From positions 2,108,001 through 2,172,000 of the forward strand of contig JAWNGF010000005.1 of NCBI GenBank assembly GCA_037039685.1: DNA of 64,000 nt, written 5' to 3'. The position numbers and the translations under genes are program-made. This DNA comes from Ceratobasidium sp. AG-K. Taxonomy: Eukaryota; Basidiomycota; Agaricomycetes; Cantharellales; Ceratobasidiaceae. Below, piece by piece: positions 20,337 to 33,400 of this stretch; the first letter of the stretch is position 1, and each line of letters opens with the position of its first letter. The notes under the pieces are model-generated. The model had not been told where the DNA came from. It made no database searches and worked only from the letters and a program-made list of their open reading frames with translations.

Positions 20337-23300
20337 TGTAGAGGGCAAAAAAGATTTAAAGCGTAGAGTTTGGGGTGTTTCTTGGAATAGTAGCAAGTTT
20401 TGCAGGTGACACTACCCGTTTCACCACTTCTGCCTTTTATCTTTCCTGGAGCGTAGTTAGATGGCGTGGGAGCTTCGGGGTGTCGGCGTAGAAGGTCCTT
20501 GATGATCTTTGAAAGGTGACCAAAGTCTTCCGCCCTTTGTTCGGTGTCTTCTTCACTTCCATAGCCCTTCCATCTGACCCTGTAAAAAAGACCGTCCTTT
20601 GTCTCTTTCCAGTCCAAAATTTTTTCTACTTCATACTCTTCTTCTCCTTCTTCTGTTATGATCGGCGGTGGACGGGGTTGGTTACGGCTGAATTCAGTAT
20701 CTTCTTTGTAAGGGCTGAGCAAATCGATGTGAAAAACAGGGTGCACCCTCATTGTTGCCGGCAAATCAAGTTCATAAGCGTGTGACCCTATCTGTCGCTT
20801 CACAACAAATGGCCCGTGCTTTTTGTTATCCAGTTTCTTTGATGGTCTTTTTGTTTGGATGTTTCTTCCCAGCAGCCATACTAGGTCTCCTTCTTGGTAC
20901 TTGTTCTTTGGCTCTTCTTCTGGGAGCCTTTGGGTTTCCATTGATGCAATTGCTTCGTCGTGGATTTTACGCCATTTTCCTGTGATGTTGTTTGCTTCTG
21001 GCACCGCTGATTCTTCTGCTGAGATGTTCCACAGTGGTTCCCTCCCGTAGACAATTTTGAAAGGGGAACTACCTGTTACGCGGTGCTTCTGTAGGTTATA
21101 GCTGAACTCCGCAATCGGTAATAAGTCCGCCCAGTCATCCTGCCGGTAGTTGACAAACGATCGTAGCCAGCCTTCCATCCATTGATTGATTCTCTCCGTT
21201 ATTCCATCTGTTTGGGGGTGGTAGGCAGTACTGAAACCTGGGCTAGTTCCAATTTTCTCATAAATGGCTTTCATAAGTTTGGAATTGAAAGTAGTCCCTC
21301 GGTCTGAGATCATGCTCTTCGGAAAACCGTGCAGTTTCCAAACATTTGTGATAAAAAGATTTGCAAGGTCGCTTGCTGTGTGAGATTCCTTGCAGGGTAT
21401 GAAGTGCGCCATTCTTGAGAATCGGTCCACCACTACTAAAATGCTATCTGATCCTCTGGATTTTGGTAACTTCACTACGAAGTCGAATGCTATGTCTTCC
21501 CACGGTCCTTTTGGAATTTCCAGGGGCTTGATTGGGACTATTGACTTCGATCCCTTTGTTCGTTGGCAGGTCTCGCAGGATTCCACATATCTGTTTATGC
21601 TTTGCTTCATTCCTGGCCAGAAGTATCTTCTTGATATTAGTTCCAGAGTTCTAGCCTGTCCTTGATGTCCTGCGATTTTTGAGTCGTGATGAACTCGCAT
21701 GATGGCCAGTCTGGATTCCTTATCTTCTGGCACGTAGATCCTTCCCTTGAACCATATTAGTCCCTCCTTGAAATCATAATCTTTTGCGCTGTGTTGTAAG
21801 GTTTTTGGTAACGTTTCCCTTGATTTGCAGATTTCTTTGATCCGTGCCAATCCTTCATCCGTTTCCTGAGCCTCCTTGATAGTCTCTATGATGTTTGTGT
21901 CTACTTGTCCCACAAATCCTTTGAACTTTTCGACAGATATCATAACTTGTTCAGGCGTAGGGATATCTTCGTGGTCTGAACGTCTTGACAGCAGGTCCGG
22001 TTTTGATGACAGGATTCCAGGACGATATATGATGTCAAAGTTGTAGGAAGCAAGCAATTGGTGCCATCTTGCGTGTCGACGGTTGAACGTTCTTGCTTCC
22101 TTCCAGAATTGTAGGTTCCTATGATCGGTGTAGATGGTGATAGGGTCCCTTGTTCCTTCAAGGTATAGCCTCCAATGTGTTAAAGATTCTATGATAGCCA
22201 TCAGTTCTTTATTGTGGACGTCGTAGTTGAGCTGAGCCTCGTTGAAAGACTTTGAAAGAAAAGCAATAGGGTGTAAGTAGCCATCGTCTTGTCTTTGCGA
22301 CAAGATTGCTCCCATTGCTACTCCACTTGCGTCTGTTTCCAGGAAAAAGGGTTTGTCAGGGTTTGGATGGTGTAGAGTGGGTTCCTTGCTGATTTCTGTT
22401 TTTAGGGCCACAAATGCTTCCTGCTGATCGTTTCCCCATTCCCATTTGTTCTCCTTTCGTGTTAAGGTCGTCAGGGGTTTTGCCAATCGGCTGAAATTCG
22501 GTACGAATCTTCTGTAGAAATTTGCAAATCCTAGGAACACCTGGACTTGTTTGACCGTTCTTGGTTCCTTCCACTCCTTTATTGCCTTGACCTTTTCTTC
22601 CTCCATTGAGATGCCTGAATCGCTGATTCCAAGTCCGGTATATGTCAATTTGGTGACAAAGAACTCGCATTTTGGAAGCTTTGCGAATAGATTTTCCTCC
22701 AGTAAGATTTTTAGCACTTTCCTGACATCCACGGTATGTTGACTTCTGTCCTTAGAGAAGACTAGGATGTCGTCAATATATACTATGACACATACGTCGA
22801 TAAGATCATGGAAGATGTGGTTCATATATCTTTGGAATATGGCGGGCGCGTTTTTTAGTCCAAAAGGCATGACAACGTATTCGAACAGTCCTTCTTTTGT
22901 TCTGAAAGCTGTCTTCCATTCGTCGCCTTCCCTGATTCTGATATTGTTGAAACCCATGCGTAGATTGATTTTGGAGAAAATTTTTGCGTCCTTGATTTTA
23001 TCCAAGAGGTCTTCCATTAGGGGCATTGGGAATCTGTCGTCCTTTGTAATGGCGTTTACTCCTCTGAGATCTTGAACGAGTCGTAGTTGGCGTACTGCCC
23101 CTGGATTTTTGGGATCGATCGGTTTTTTGACAAAGAAGCAAGGTGATGCAATGGGTGATTTGCTTGGTCGGATTTTTCCCGCTGCGATTTCTTCATCCAA
23201 GTATTCTCTTAGTGCAATTGCCTCTGCTGGAGAGAGTGGGATAGGTCTGGCTGGTTTCGGAAGTTCAGCTCCTTCCTTGAAGTCAATGGCGCAGTCGTAT

Positions 23301-23815
23301 GGACGATGATCCGGGATTCTCTTGAATTTTTCTTTGCTGAAGACGTCGGCAAATTCCTTGAATTCCTCGGGCAGATCGTCTATTGAGGCCGTCCTTGCTT
23401 GAATGGGTTCTGTCCGCCATGATATGTGCTTCGTTTTCCAATTGATGACAGGGTTTGATTCTTCTAACCATTCCAATCCTAGGATAAGTTTAGTTTCTCC
23501 AGTAGGCATAGCAAAGAAGACTTGTTTGAAGGTTTTTCCTTCTACCTCTAGTTCCAGCTTAGCTTTGAAACGTATTTGGTGAGAGAGTTCCTTCCCCTGG
23601 ATACCAATTACTTTTCTAGGAGTGGAAAGTTCCATGAGTGGGATGTTGTTGGATCAAGCCCACAAGATGTCCAAGAAGTTCTTTGATGCTCCAGAATTGA
23701 TGAGAGTTGGGATGGCTTCTGTGATTCCGGCAACGTTCGCGTAAACAATGGTAGATTCATTTGTCGCTCTAAAGTACATTGTTTCCGTTGCTGGTTTTTT
23801 GGTCTCTCCACACAC
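19901..23815 (-). pseudogene. element B Pol, one in-frame TGA at codon 54
   Basis: A frame of 1305 codons from a GTG-class position just after the gag stop (minus-one frame relative to gag). Domains: protease (SGASKNFLDI), RT with VYIDDILVFS, RNase H (ETDASG), integrase with HQGQARTLELISRRYFW and CETC, DDE core, chromodomain with EVEKILDWKETKDG and YRVRWKGYG, then a Ser/Thr/Pro-rich tail that overlaps ORF3. The only break is TGA at 23654-23656, at the Arg of the WARS sequence just after the protease motif. From MELSTPRKVI (23635) to the end it is open for 1244 codons. Confidence 0.88.
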
Positions 23816-23817
23816 AG

Positions 23818-25818
23818 TTAGAGGGAGACCCCTTCTTTTCCGGAGTCTTCTATGATTGTTGCCTCCCTTCCTTTAACGCTAGGTTCCGTTGTCATCCATT
23901 CCTTGGACAGGCATTTGAATGAGCGGTGTCCTTCCTGTCCGCACTTCAGGCAGCGGTTGGTTGCTATCCTTGCTTTGTATACTTCGTCGGGTAGTTGCTT
24001 TGTAGAGGGTTGTCCGCTAGCGGTAGGTTGGGCAGCCTTCTTTCCTGTAGAGGTCTTGATTTGTTGTAATTTCTGGTCAATGGAGATTGCGATTGAGATC
24101 CACCAGTCAAGGGACAGCTCTTGCTCCATTCCGTCCTCATTAATCAGGGTCAATTCAAATTGAGCTAGTTCGGTCTTTACTTCAGGCTTCAGTCCTTCCT
24201 TGAATTGGTTGGTCAGTGCTTCCTGTCCCCAGTTGACGTCGACCAATAAGTAACGGAATTCGGAAGCATAGTTTGCTACCGAATTGTTCTGCTTGCATTT
24301 CCTGATATCAATTTTGGCCTTTGCCTTTTTGTTGGGATCGCTAAATTGTTCCATGAAGTGTGCTTTGAAACCTTCCCATGAGGCGAGGCTTTGGTTAATT
24401 TCTCCTTGGTTAAGCGATCGTAAGAGAACTTGTGCCCAATGAGTGGCGGCTTTGTTCTCGGATTTGAAGTTTGCTAGGGCTTCGCGGATCCTTTCTTCGT
24501 CGGAAGTGTATTGATCTCCTAGGCGTACAAAGTAACTTTCCATTTGAGTGATGAACATTTCAGCGCCTTCTCCTTTCTTTCCGTCAAAGGCTTCTGGACG
24601 AGTCACCTTGGGACGACGTGGTCTGCTACCGATGTTTGGGTTCTCGGTCAGTCGTTGGATTCTTAATTCTAATTCGTCGATCCTGGTAGATTCCGCGTCT
24701 GGATGTGGTGGAGAATTTGATTGCCTAGAGGGGATCCCGTGTAGGGATGCTTCGTCCATTTCTTCTCGCATATTGTTGATAGCTTCCTGAACTTCAGTGA
24801 TCTTCTTAGTGAAAGAGGCTCCCTCCTGTCGTAGGGTTTCTAGTCCTTGTGTTACTGCCTCATTCCATTCGAGTTGTCCTTGTCTGGTAGTGTTGAGTTC
24901 TTCGCGTACATTATTTACTAGTCCTTGGGTGTTGGTAACTTCATTTCAAAGGCGGGTTACATCTTGACCGACTAGAAAGGAATTATGTTCGCCATTTCTT
25001 GCCGAGTTCAGAATGTCCGTCAAGGTTCCTTGTAGGGTGTTGATGGAGTCGTCAAAGATTTGCTGGTTGTTTGCTAGAACTTGTGTGGCTTGTTCTAGAC
25101 CACTAAGCCTTCGATCTATAGTGACCCTCATTCCGTCTATAACCCTAAGGGTGGCGTTGTGTCTTCCTTCTAGAAGGTCGTCCAGGTCGTCTAGGTTACT
25201 GATTACAGTTCTACCGCTGGAGATGGAACTTGAACTTGAACTTCCTGGATTACCGGCGCTTTGCTGTACCGGAGCTGATTGCTGGGAGTAACCCTGTGGG
25301 ACATATGGTGGTGCTGGAATCGCTGGTGTGACTGGCTGGGAAGCCATTGGGATCGGTCCTGTGTTGGTGATGGTTCCTCCAATTTGAGGGACTGTAGGGA
25401 CATTGGGAATGTGTGGTGTAGGAGGAGGTCTAATGGGAACAAGCGACACGCCCCCATGAGCTTTGGGTTGGGGAGAAAAGAACTGTCTTCTAGTCCCTGA
25501 TGGCCACAAGGGACGTGATGGTCCTGGACTTCCAGTTGAAATGCGAATTACAGCTGGAGTGGGGTCGTTTGTGAGATCTCCTGGTTCTCTATTCGTGATA
25601 GTGGGTTCTTCCTCTTGTACAGTTGTTATATCGGGAATGCCGAAAGATCCTGGCATTGATGCTTGACTTTGGGGGCGTGATCGAGCAGGGCCTCCTGCTT
25701 GAGTTTGTGCAATATCTTGCTCGTTTAGTGATCCTGTGGGCCTTGCTGCCCGACTAGGTCCTCTTCTTGTTGATATGGTAGATGAGGGACGTGATCCTCC
25801 ATCTTCTTGAATAGACAT
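23818..25818 (-). pseudogene. element B Gag, one in-frame TGA
   Basis: A 667-codon frame starting MSIQEDGGSRPSSTISTRR, with a Pro/Ser-rich N-terminal third, a central helical region (MEGRHNATLR-type wording, VTNTQGLVNNV), the retrotransposon Gag core (TRPEAFDGKKGEGAEMFI) and a CCHC knuckle CLKCGQEGHRSFKC near the end. TGA at 24946-24948 replaces a CGA in DVTRLRNEVTN. The remainder is open. Confidence 0.85.
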
Positions 25819-25826
25819 GTTTGTTA

Positions 25827-25838
25827 AGCTTGTTTTGT
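25827..25838 (-). promoter_or_regulatory. element B self-primer binding site
   Basis: Minus-strand ACAAAACAAGCT starts two nucleotides after the 5' LTR (25841-26297) and is the exact reverse complement of AGCTTGTTTTGT within that LTR. See element C for the TATA spacing. Confidence 0.6.
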
Positions 25839-25840
25839 AA

Positions 25841-26297
25841 TGTCGTAAGCTTCTTCTTGATGACTATGAGACAAGCCGCGATGGAGAGTGGACGGCACTA
25901 AGACCTAAGTGACCTCTTGAACCGCAACGCACTTAAGCGTCTGTAGGCTCTTGAGGGTAGGGGTGGTTCTAAGTGTCACTCAAAGGGGATGTTTTGACAA
26001 GACAAAACAAGCTGGGGTTACCAGGCTTGTTGGTCCTCTATATATATACAAGCAGAGGCCGAGTCATACAAAGCGCAGCCACAAGAGTCACAACAGTCAG
26101 CCAGTCAGGAGTGTCCGTGTGAGTCATGCTGTATGAACAGACATGACTCGTACAAAGCACAGCCGCGTTACACAATGTAACAGAATAACCACAAGAAGGT
26201 GGCAACGCGGCAAACGGAAATGGAAACACAACACAAAAGAAGGGAACAGGCGGGCAAGACAACAGGCGAGTCCGATGGAGTGAGCTGGCTCATGACA
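25841..26297 (-). repeat. element B 5' LTR
   Basis: 457 bp, starting TGTCGTAAGC and ending GCTCATGACA. It is nearly identical to 19074-19530 and carries the TATATATA promoter box on the minus strand. Confidence 0.93.
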
Positions 26298-27944
26298 CCC
26301 ACTCACTGCTGTAGGCTCCTTCTTGTCCCCATTCGACCACTCCAAGCTTGTGCATTGATAGCAACACGGCTTTGGACACTTGGAAGGCCGCACATCCTCG
26401 CCATACGTAGATGTCTTTTTGCTGGAGTTGCATGCGAGTTGGCCATTTTTTGCCAACCCTTTCAAACTCTCCCAGGTCGGAGTGCAAGATATTGTCGGAG
26501 GCACGGAATTGCAGTCGGCCTGGGCTCTGCTGGGACCTTTTGAAGACGTAGAGAGCAGCTCCCGAGTCAAGGATGCGGGCCGTCTGGAAGGCAGGCCCGT
26601 TGAGAACGCGGACAAGGTTGTTGGCAATGGTGGCACGGGTAACGGCAGGCATAGTGTGCAAAAAAGGTTTAGAGCGTTAAGTGTGTAGAGCGAGTTGGAA
26701 TATGAGCAAGTTCTGCAAGTTGTGTTGTCATTCTGTTCCGCCCTCCCTTTAATACTTCTTGTCTTGTAGTTTGACGGTGTTGGGGCATTCGGGAAATCCT
26801 TCAAGAACTTCCTTATTATTACTCCGAGGTGACTGAAATCTTCTGCCCGTTGTTCCGTGTCTTCTTTTTCATCATACCCCTTCCATCTAACCCTGTAGAA
26901 CAACCCGTCCTTTGTTTCCTTCCAGTCCACGATTTTTTCCACTTTGTATTCTTCCTCTCCTTCTTCTGTTGTGATCGGCGGTGGTCGGGGTTGGTTTCTG
27001 TGAAAGTTTTCGTCCTTCTTGTATGGACTGAGAAGATCGCTGTGGAACACAGGGTGTATTCTCATGGTTTTTGGAAGCTCCAATTTGTAGGCGTGGCTTG
27101 ACATGACTTTCTTAATCTTGAAAGGACCATGTTTCTTGTTGTCAAGTTTCTTGTTGGGACAGCTTGTCTTTATGTTTTGTCCGTAAAGCCAGACAAGGTT
27201 GTCTTCTTTGTATTTTGGTTCGTGTTCCACTGTGTCCTTCCTCCGGTGCCATTCCATTGCCGCTTTTGCTTCGTCCCATACTTCCTGCCAGTTGTTCGCT
27301 TTCTTATTAGCTTCAGGAATCGTGGTAACTTCTGTAGAAACATTCCATAGTGGTTCTCTGCCGTTGACAATCTCAAATGGGGTTTTTCCTGTGATTCCGT
27401 GTTGCTGGTTGTTGTAGCAGAATTCTGCGATAGGAAGTAGTTTGGCCCAGTTATCTTGCCTGTAGTTAACAAATGTGCGAAGCCATGCTTCTATCCACTG
27501 GTTTATCCATTCCGTTATTCCGTCTGTTTGTGGATGATATGCCGTGCTGAACGTCAGTTTTGTTCTGATTTTTTGGTAGAGGGCCCTCAGGAACTTGCTG
27601 TTGAAGGTTGTTCCTCTGTCCGAAACTGTACTTCGTGGGAAGCCGTGTAACCTCCAAACGTTCTTCAGGAAAAGGTCGGCAAGTTGATCTGCAGTTGTTG
27701 ATTCTTTGCAGGCTATGAAGTGTGCCATGCGAGAGAACCAATCCACCACCACTAGAATGCTGTCATTGCCTTGTGATTTTGGAAGTTTTACAATGAAATC
27801 GTATGCAATATCCTCCCATGGACTGTTCGGGATCTTGAGTGCTTTCAGTGGTACTTGGCTTTTTGCTCCCTTCGCTCTTTGGCACTGCTCACAAGAGTCA
27901 ACGTATTTGTTCACTGCTGCTTTAAGTCCAGGCCAGTAGTATTT
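26298..27944 (-). pseudogene. element A Pol, integrase C-terminal part and chromodomain
   Basis: The portion of A pol between the B and C insertions. It starts at YYWPGLKAAVNKYVDSCEQC (integrase zinc region), continues through the DDE core (SILVVVDWFSRM, TAYHPQTDGITE) and ends in a chromodomain (EEYKVEKIVDWKETKDG, YRVRWKGYDEKEDT). The C insertion separates it from the preceding HQGQAQTLELISRK at 35178. This segment is itself open, but other parts of the same gene carry stops. Confidence 0.85.
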
Positions 27945-28401
27945 TGTCGTGAGCCAGCTCACTCCATCGGACTCGACTGTTGTCTCGCCCATCTGTTCCT
28001 TTCTTTTTGTGTTATGTTCCGTTTCTATTCGCCGCGTTGCCACCTTCTTGTGGTTATTCTGTTACATTGTGTAACGCGGCTGTGCTTTGTACGAGTCATG
28101 TCTGTTCATACAGCATGACTCACATGGACACTCCTGACTGGTTGACTGTTATGACTCTTGTGGGTACGTCCTGTATGACTCGGCCTCGTCTTGAATATAT
28201 ATAGAGGACCAACAAGCCTGGAAACCCCAGCTTGTTTTGTCTCGTCAAAACATTCCCTCTGAGTGACACTTAGAACCACCCCTACCCTCAAGAGCCTACA
28301 GACGCTTAAGTGCGTTGCGGTTCAAGAGGTCACTTAGGTCTTAGTGCCGTCCACTCTCCGTCGCGGCTTGTCCCATAGCCACCAAGAAGAAGCTCACGAC
28401 A
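27945..28401 (+). repeat. element C 5' LTR with promoter
   Basis: 457 bp, TGTCGTGAGC...CTCACGACA, the best preserved ends in the family. TATATATA lies at 28196-28203 and AGCTTGTTTTGT, the inferred first bases of the transcript, at 28229-28240, 33 nt from the TATA start. Confidence 0.93.
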
Positions 28402-28403
28402 TT

Positions 28404-28415
28404 ACAAAACAAGCT
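28404..28415 (+). promoter_or_regulatory. element C self-primer binding site
   Basis: ACAAAACAAGCT, two nucleotides inside the 5' LTR, is the exact reverse complement of the LTR segment 28229-28240. Self-priming of this kind is established for the Tf1/sushi group; here it is inferred from sequence only. Confidence 0.65.
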
Positions 28416-28430
28416 TAACAACATACAAAC

Positions 28431-30434
28431 ATGTCTATTCAAGAAGATGGAGGGTCACGTCCCTCATCCACTATATCAACAAGAAGAGGACCCAGTTGGG
28501 CAGCAAGGCCCACAGGATCACTAAACGAGCAAGACATCGCACAAACTCAAGCAGGAGGCCCTGCGCGATCATGCCCCCAAAGTCAAACATCAACGCCGGG
28601 ATCTTTTGGCATTTCTGATATGACAGTGGTACAAGAGGAAGAACCCACTATCACAAATAGAGAACCAGGAGATCTCACGAATGACCCTACTCCAGCTGTG
28701 ATTCGTTTTCCAACTGCAACCCCAGGGCCATCTCATCCCTTATGGCCACTAGGGACTAGAAGACAGTTCTTTTCTCCCCAACCCGAAGCCCATGGGGGCG
28801 TATCGCTTGTTCCCATTAGACCTCCTCCTACACCACACGTTCCCAATGCCCCCACAGCCCCCCAAATTGAAGGAACCATCACCAACGCAGGGACAATTCC
28901 AGTGGCTTCCCAGCCAGTCACACCGGCGATACCAGCACCACCATATATCCCACAGGGTTACTCCGAGCAATCAGCCCCGGTACAACAAAGCGCCGGTGAT
29001 CCAGGAAGCTCAAGTTCAAGTTCCAGCTCTAGCAACAGGACTGTAATCAGCAATTTAGATGATCTAGACGACCTTCTAGAAGGAAGACACAACGCTACCC
29101 TTAGGGTTATAGATGGAATGAGAGTCACTATAGATCGAAGGCTTAGTGGCCTAGAACAAGCCACTCAGGTTCTAGCAAGCAACCAGCAAATCTTTAACGA
29201 CTCCATCAACACCCTACAAGGAACCCTGACAGACATTCTGAACTCGGCAAGAAATGGCGAACATAACTCTTTTCTAATCGGCCAAGACGTAACCCGCCTT
29301 CGTAATGAAGTTACCAACACCCAAGGACTAGTAAATAACATATGCGAGGAACTGAACACTACCAGACAAGGACAACTCGAATGGACCGAGGCAGTAACAC
29401 AAGGACTAGAAACCTTGCGACAGGAGGGAGCTTCCTTTACTACCAAAATCACGGAAGTCCAGGAAACCATCAACAATATGCGAGAAGAAATGGACGAAGC
29501 ATCCCTGCATGGGATTCCCTCTAGGCGATCAAATTCCCCACCACATCCAGATGCGGAATCTACCAGGATTGACGAATTAGAATTTAGAATCCAACGACTG
29601 ACCGAGAACCCAAACATTGGTAGCAGTTCACGTCATCCCAAGGTGACTCGCCCAGAAGCCTTCGACGGAAAGAAAGGAGAAGGTGCCGAAATGTTCATCA
29701 CACAAATGGAGAGCTACTTTGTACGTCTAGGCAATCAATACACTTCCAGCGAAGAAAGGATCCGCGAAGCTCTAGCAAACTTCAAATCCGAGAACAAAGC
29801 CGCCACCCACTGGGCACAAGTACTCTTACGATCACTTAACCAAGGAGGAAATAACCAAAATCTCGCCTCATGGGAAAGTTTCAAAGCACACTTCATGGAA
29901 CAGTTCAGCAACCCAAACAAAAAAGCTAAAGCCGAATCGGACATCCGAAAATGCAAACAGACCAACTTGGTAGCAAACTACGCTTCAGAATTCTGATACC
30001 TTCTGGTAGACGTAAACTGGGGACAGGAAGCTCTGATCAACCAATTCAAGGAAGGACTAAAGTCTGAAGTCAAAACTGAACTAGCTCGTTTCAAACTAAC
30101 CCTGATCAATGAAGATGGGACAGAGCAAGAACTTTCCCTTGACAGGTGGATTTCAATTGCAATCTCTATTGACCAGAAATGCACCAAACAAATCAAGACC
30201 TCCACAGGAAAGATAGCAGCCCAACCAACCGCTAGCGGACAATCCTCTACAAAGCGGCTACCCGATGAAGTATACAAAGCAAGGATAGCAAGCAACCGCT
30301 GCTTGAAGTGCGGACGGGAAGGACACCGGTCATTCAAATGCACGTCCAAGGAATGGATAACGACGGAACCCAGCGTTAAGGGAAGGGAGGCAACAATTAT
30401 GGAAGACTCGGGAAAAGAAGGGGTCTCCCTCTAA
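28431..30434 (+). pseudogene. element C Gag, one in-frame TGA
   Basis: A 668-codon frame (667 residues plus the final TAA at 30432-30434) starting MSIQEDGGSRPSSTISTRR. A TGA at 29994-29996 replaces the CGA of ASEFRYLL. The Gag core and a CCHC knuckle (CLKCGREGHRSFKC) follow and remain in frame. Apart from this single stop the protein is full length. Confidence 0.86.
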
Positions 30435-30436
30435 CT

Positions 30437-33400
30437 GTGTGTGGAGAGACCAAAAAACCGGCAACGGAAACAATGTACTTTAGAGCAACAAATGAGTCAA
30501 CCATTGTTTACACAAACGTTGCCGGAATCACAGAACCTATCCCAACCCTCATCGATTCTGGAGCATCAAAGAACTTCTTGGACATCTCTTGGGCTCGATC
30601 CAACAACATCCCACTCATGGAACTTTCCACTCCGAGAAGAGTAATCGGTATCCAGGGAAAGGAACTCTCTCATCAAATACGCTTCAAAGCTAAGCTGGAA
30701 CTAAACGTGGAAGGAAGAACCTTTAGACAAATCTTCTTTGCTATGCCTACTGGGGAAACTAAACTTATCCTAGGACTAGAATGGTTAGAAGAAGCATACC
30801 CAGTCATTGATTGGAAAACAAAGCACATATCATGGCGACCAGAACCCATCCAAGCAAGAACAGCCTCAATAGACGACCTACCCGAAGAATTCAAGGAATT
30901 TGCCGATGTCTTCAGTGAAGAGAAATTCAAAAGAATCCCTGATCATCGACCTTACGACTGCGCCATTGATTTCAAGGAAGGTGCTGAGCTTCCAAAACCG
31001 GCCAGACCAATCCCACTCTCTCCAGCAGAGTCAATTGCACTAAGAGAATACCTGGATGAAGAAATCGCAGCGGACAAAATCCGACCAAGCAAATCACCCA
31101 TTGCATCACCTTGTTTCTTTGTTAAAAAACCCATCGATCCAAAAAATCCAGGAGCAGTTCGCCAGCTACAACTTGTTCAAGACCTCAGAGGAGTAAACGC
31201 CATTACAAAGGACGACAGATTCCCAATGCCCCTAATGGAAGACCTCCTGGATAAAATCAAGGACGCGAAAATTTTCTCCAAAATTGATCTACGCATGGGT
31301 TTCAACAATATCAGAATTAGGGAAGGCGACGAATGGAAGACAGCTTTCAGACAAAGGAAGGACTCTTCAAATACGTCGTCATGCCTTTTGGACTCAAAAA
31401 CGCGCCCGCCATATTCCAAAGATATATGAATCACATTTTCCATGATCTTATCGACGTATGTGTCATTGTATACATTGACGACATCCTGGTCTTCTCCAAG
31501 GACAGAAACCAACATACCGTGGATGTCAGAAGAGTACTAAAAATCTTACTGGAGGAAAATCTTTTTGCAAAGCTTCCAAAATGCGAATTCTTTGTCACCA
31601 AGTTAACGTATACTGGACTTGGAATCAGCAATTCGGGCATCTCAATGGAAGAAGAAAAGGTCAAGCCAATAAAGGAGTGGAAGGAACCAAAAACAGTCAA
31701 GCAAGTCCAAGCATTCCTAGGATTCGCAAATTTCTACCGAAGATTCGTACCGAATTTCAGCCGATTAGCAAAACCCCTGACAACCTTAACAAGAAAGGAG
31801 AACAAATGGGAATGGGGAAACGATCAGCAGGGAGCATTTGAAGCCTTAAAAGCGGAAATCAGCAAGGAACCCACTCTACGCCATCCGAACCCTGACAAGC
31901 CCTTCTTCCTGGAGACAGACGCAAGTGGAGTAGCAATGGGGGCAATCTTGTTGCAAAGACAAGACGATGGCTACTTACACCCTATTGCTTTTCTTTCAAA
32001 GTCTTTCAACGAGGCTCAGCTCAACTACGACGTCCATGATAAGGAACTTATGGCTATCATAGAATCTTTAACACATTGGAGGCTATACCTTGAAGGAACA
32101 AGGGACCCTATCACCATCTACACCGATCATAGGAACCTACAATTCTGGAAGGAAGCAAGAACGTTCAACCGTCGACACGCAAGATGGCATCAATTGCTTG
32201 CTTCCTATAATTTTGACATCATATATCGCCCTGGAATCCTGTCATCAAAACCGGACCTGTTGTCAAGACGGTCAGACCATGAAGATACCCCGACGCCTGA
32301 ACAAGTTATGATATCTGTCGAAAGGTTCAAAGGATTTATGGGACAAGTAGACACAAACATCATAGAGACTATCAAGGGGGCTCAGGAAACAGATGAAGGA
32401 CTAGCACAAATCAAAGAAATCTGCAAATCAAGGGAAACGTTACCAAAAACCCTACAACACAGCGCAAAAGATTATGATTTCAAGGAGGGACTATTGTGGT
32501 TCAAGGGAAGGATCTACGTGCCAGAAGATAAGGAATCCAGACTGGCCATCATGAGAACTCATCATGACTCAAAAATCACAGGACATCAAGGACAGGCTAG
32601 AACACTGGAACTAATATCAAGAAGATACTTCTGGCCAGGAATGAAGCAAAGCATAAACAGATACATGGAATCATGCGAGACCTGCCAATGGACAAAGGGA
32701 TCGAAGTCAATAGTCCCGATCAAGCCTCTGGAGATTCCAAAAGGACCGTGGGAAGATATAGCATTCGACTTCGTAGTAAAGCTACCAAAATCCAGGGGAT
32801 CAGATAGCATCTTAGTAGTGGTGGACCGATTCTCAAGAATGGCGCACTTCATACCCTGCAAGGAATCTCACACGGCAAGCGACCTTGCAAATCTTTTTAT
32901 CCCAAATGTTTGGAAACTGCACGGTTTTCCGAAGAGCACGATCTCAGACCGAGGGACTACTTTCAATTCCAAACTTATGAAAGCCATTTATGAGAAAATT
33001 GGAACTAGCCCAGGTTTCAGTACTGCCTACCACCCCCAAACAGATGGAATAACGGAGAAAATCAATCAATGGATAGAAGGCTGGCTACGATTGTTCGTCA
33101 ACTACCAGCAGGATGATTGGGCGGACTTGTTACCAATTGCTGAATTCAGCTATAATCTACAGAAGCACCGCGTAACGGGTAGTTCCCCCTTCGAAATTGT
33201 CTACGGGAGGGAACCACTGTGGAACATCTCAACAGAAGAATCAGCGGTTCCAGAAGCAAACAAGATCACAGGAAAATGGCGTAAAATCCGGGACGAAGCA
33301 ATTGCATCAATGGAAACCCAAAGGCTCCCAGAAGAAGAACCGAAGAACAAGTACCAAGAAGGAGATCTAGTTTGGCTGCTGGGAAAGAACATTCAAACAA

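Larger units (their letters stand above)
19074..26297 (-). mobile_element. B: Ty3/gypsy chromovirus inserted in ORF3 of element A
   Basis: A full-length 7224-bp element with 457-bp LTRs (19074-19530 and 25841-26297) and a perfect target duplication CCCAC. The LTRs differ at only about three places, all at CpG sites near the ends. It carries gag, pol and an intact ORF3 on the minus strand. Gag and pol each have one CGA-to-TGA stop despite the very similar LTRs. Confidence 0.95.
18659..26652 (-). pseudogene. element A ORF3, split by insertion of element B
   Basis: The C-terminal part is 18659-19073 and the N-terminal part 26298-26652. Joined, less one copy of the 5-bp duplication CCCAC, they are exactly 765 nt, the length of ORF3 in B, C and D. 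The N-terminal part begins MPAVTRATIANNLVRVL and contains ILDSGAALYVF; the C-terminal part has the acidic Trp-rich tail ending DCWVQ. The first Cys of the conserved CRGC is Trp here. No other stop was found, so before B arrived this ORF was still open although gag and pol of A were decaying. Confidence 0.75.

Noticed and set aside
26124..28043. Long open frame (639 codons) containing integrase and chromodomain sequence
   Set aside because: It is a chimera: it starts in the LTR of C, runs through element A pol and ends in the LTR of B. The real feature is the A pol piece 26298-27944.
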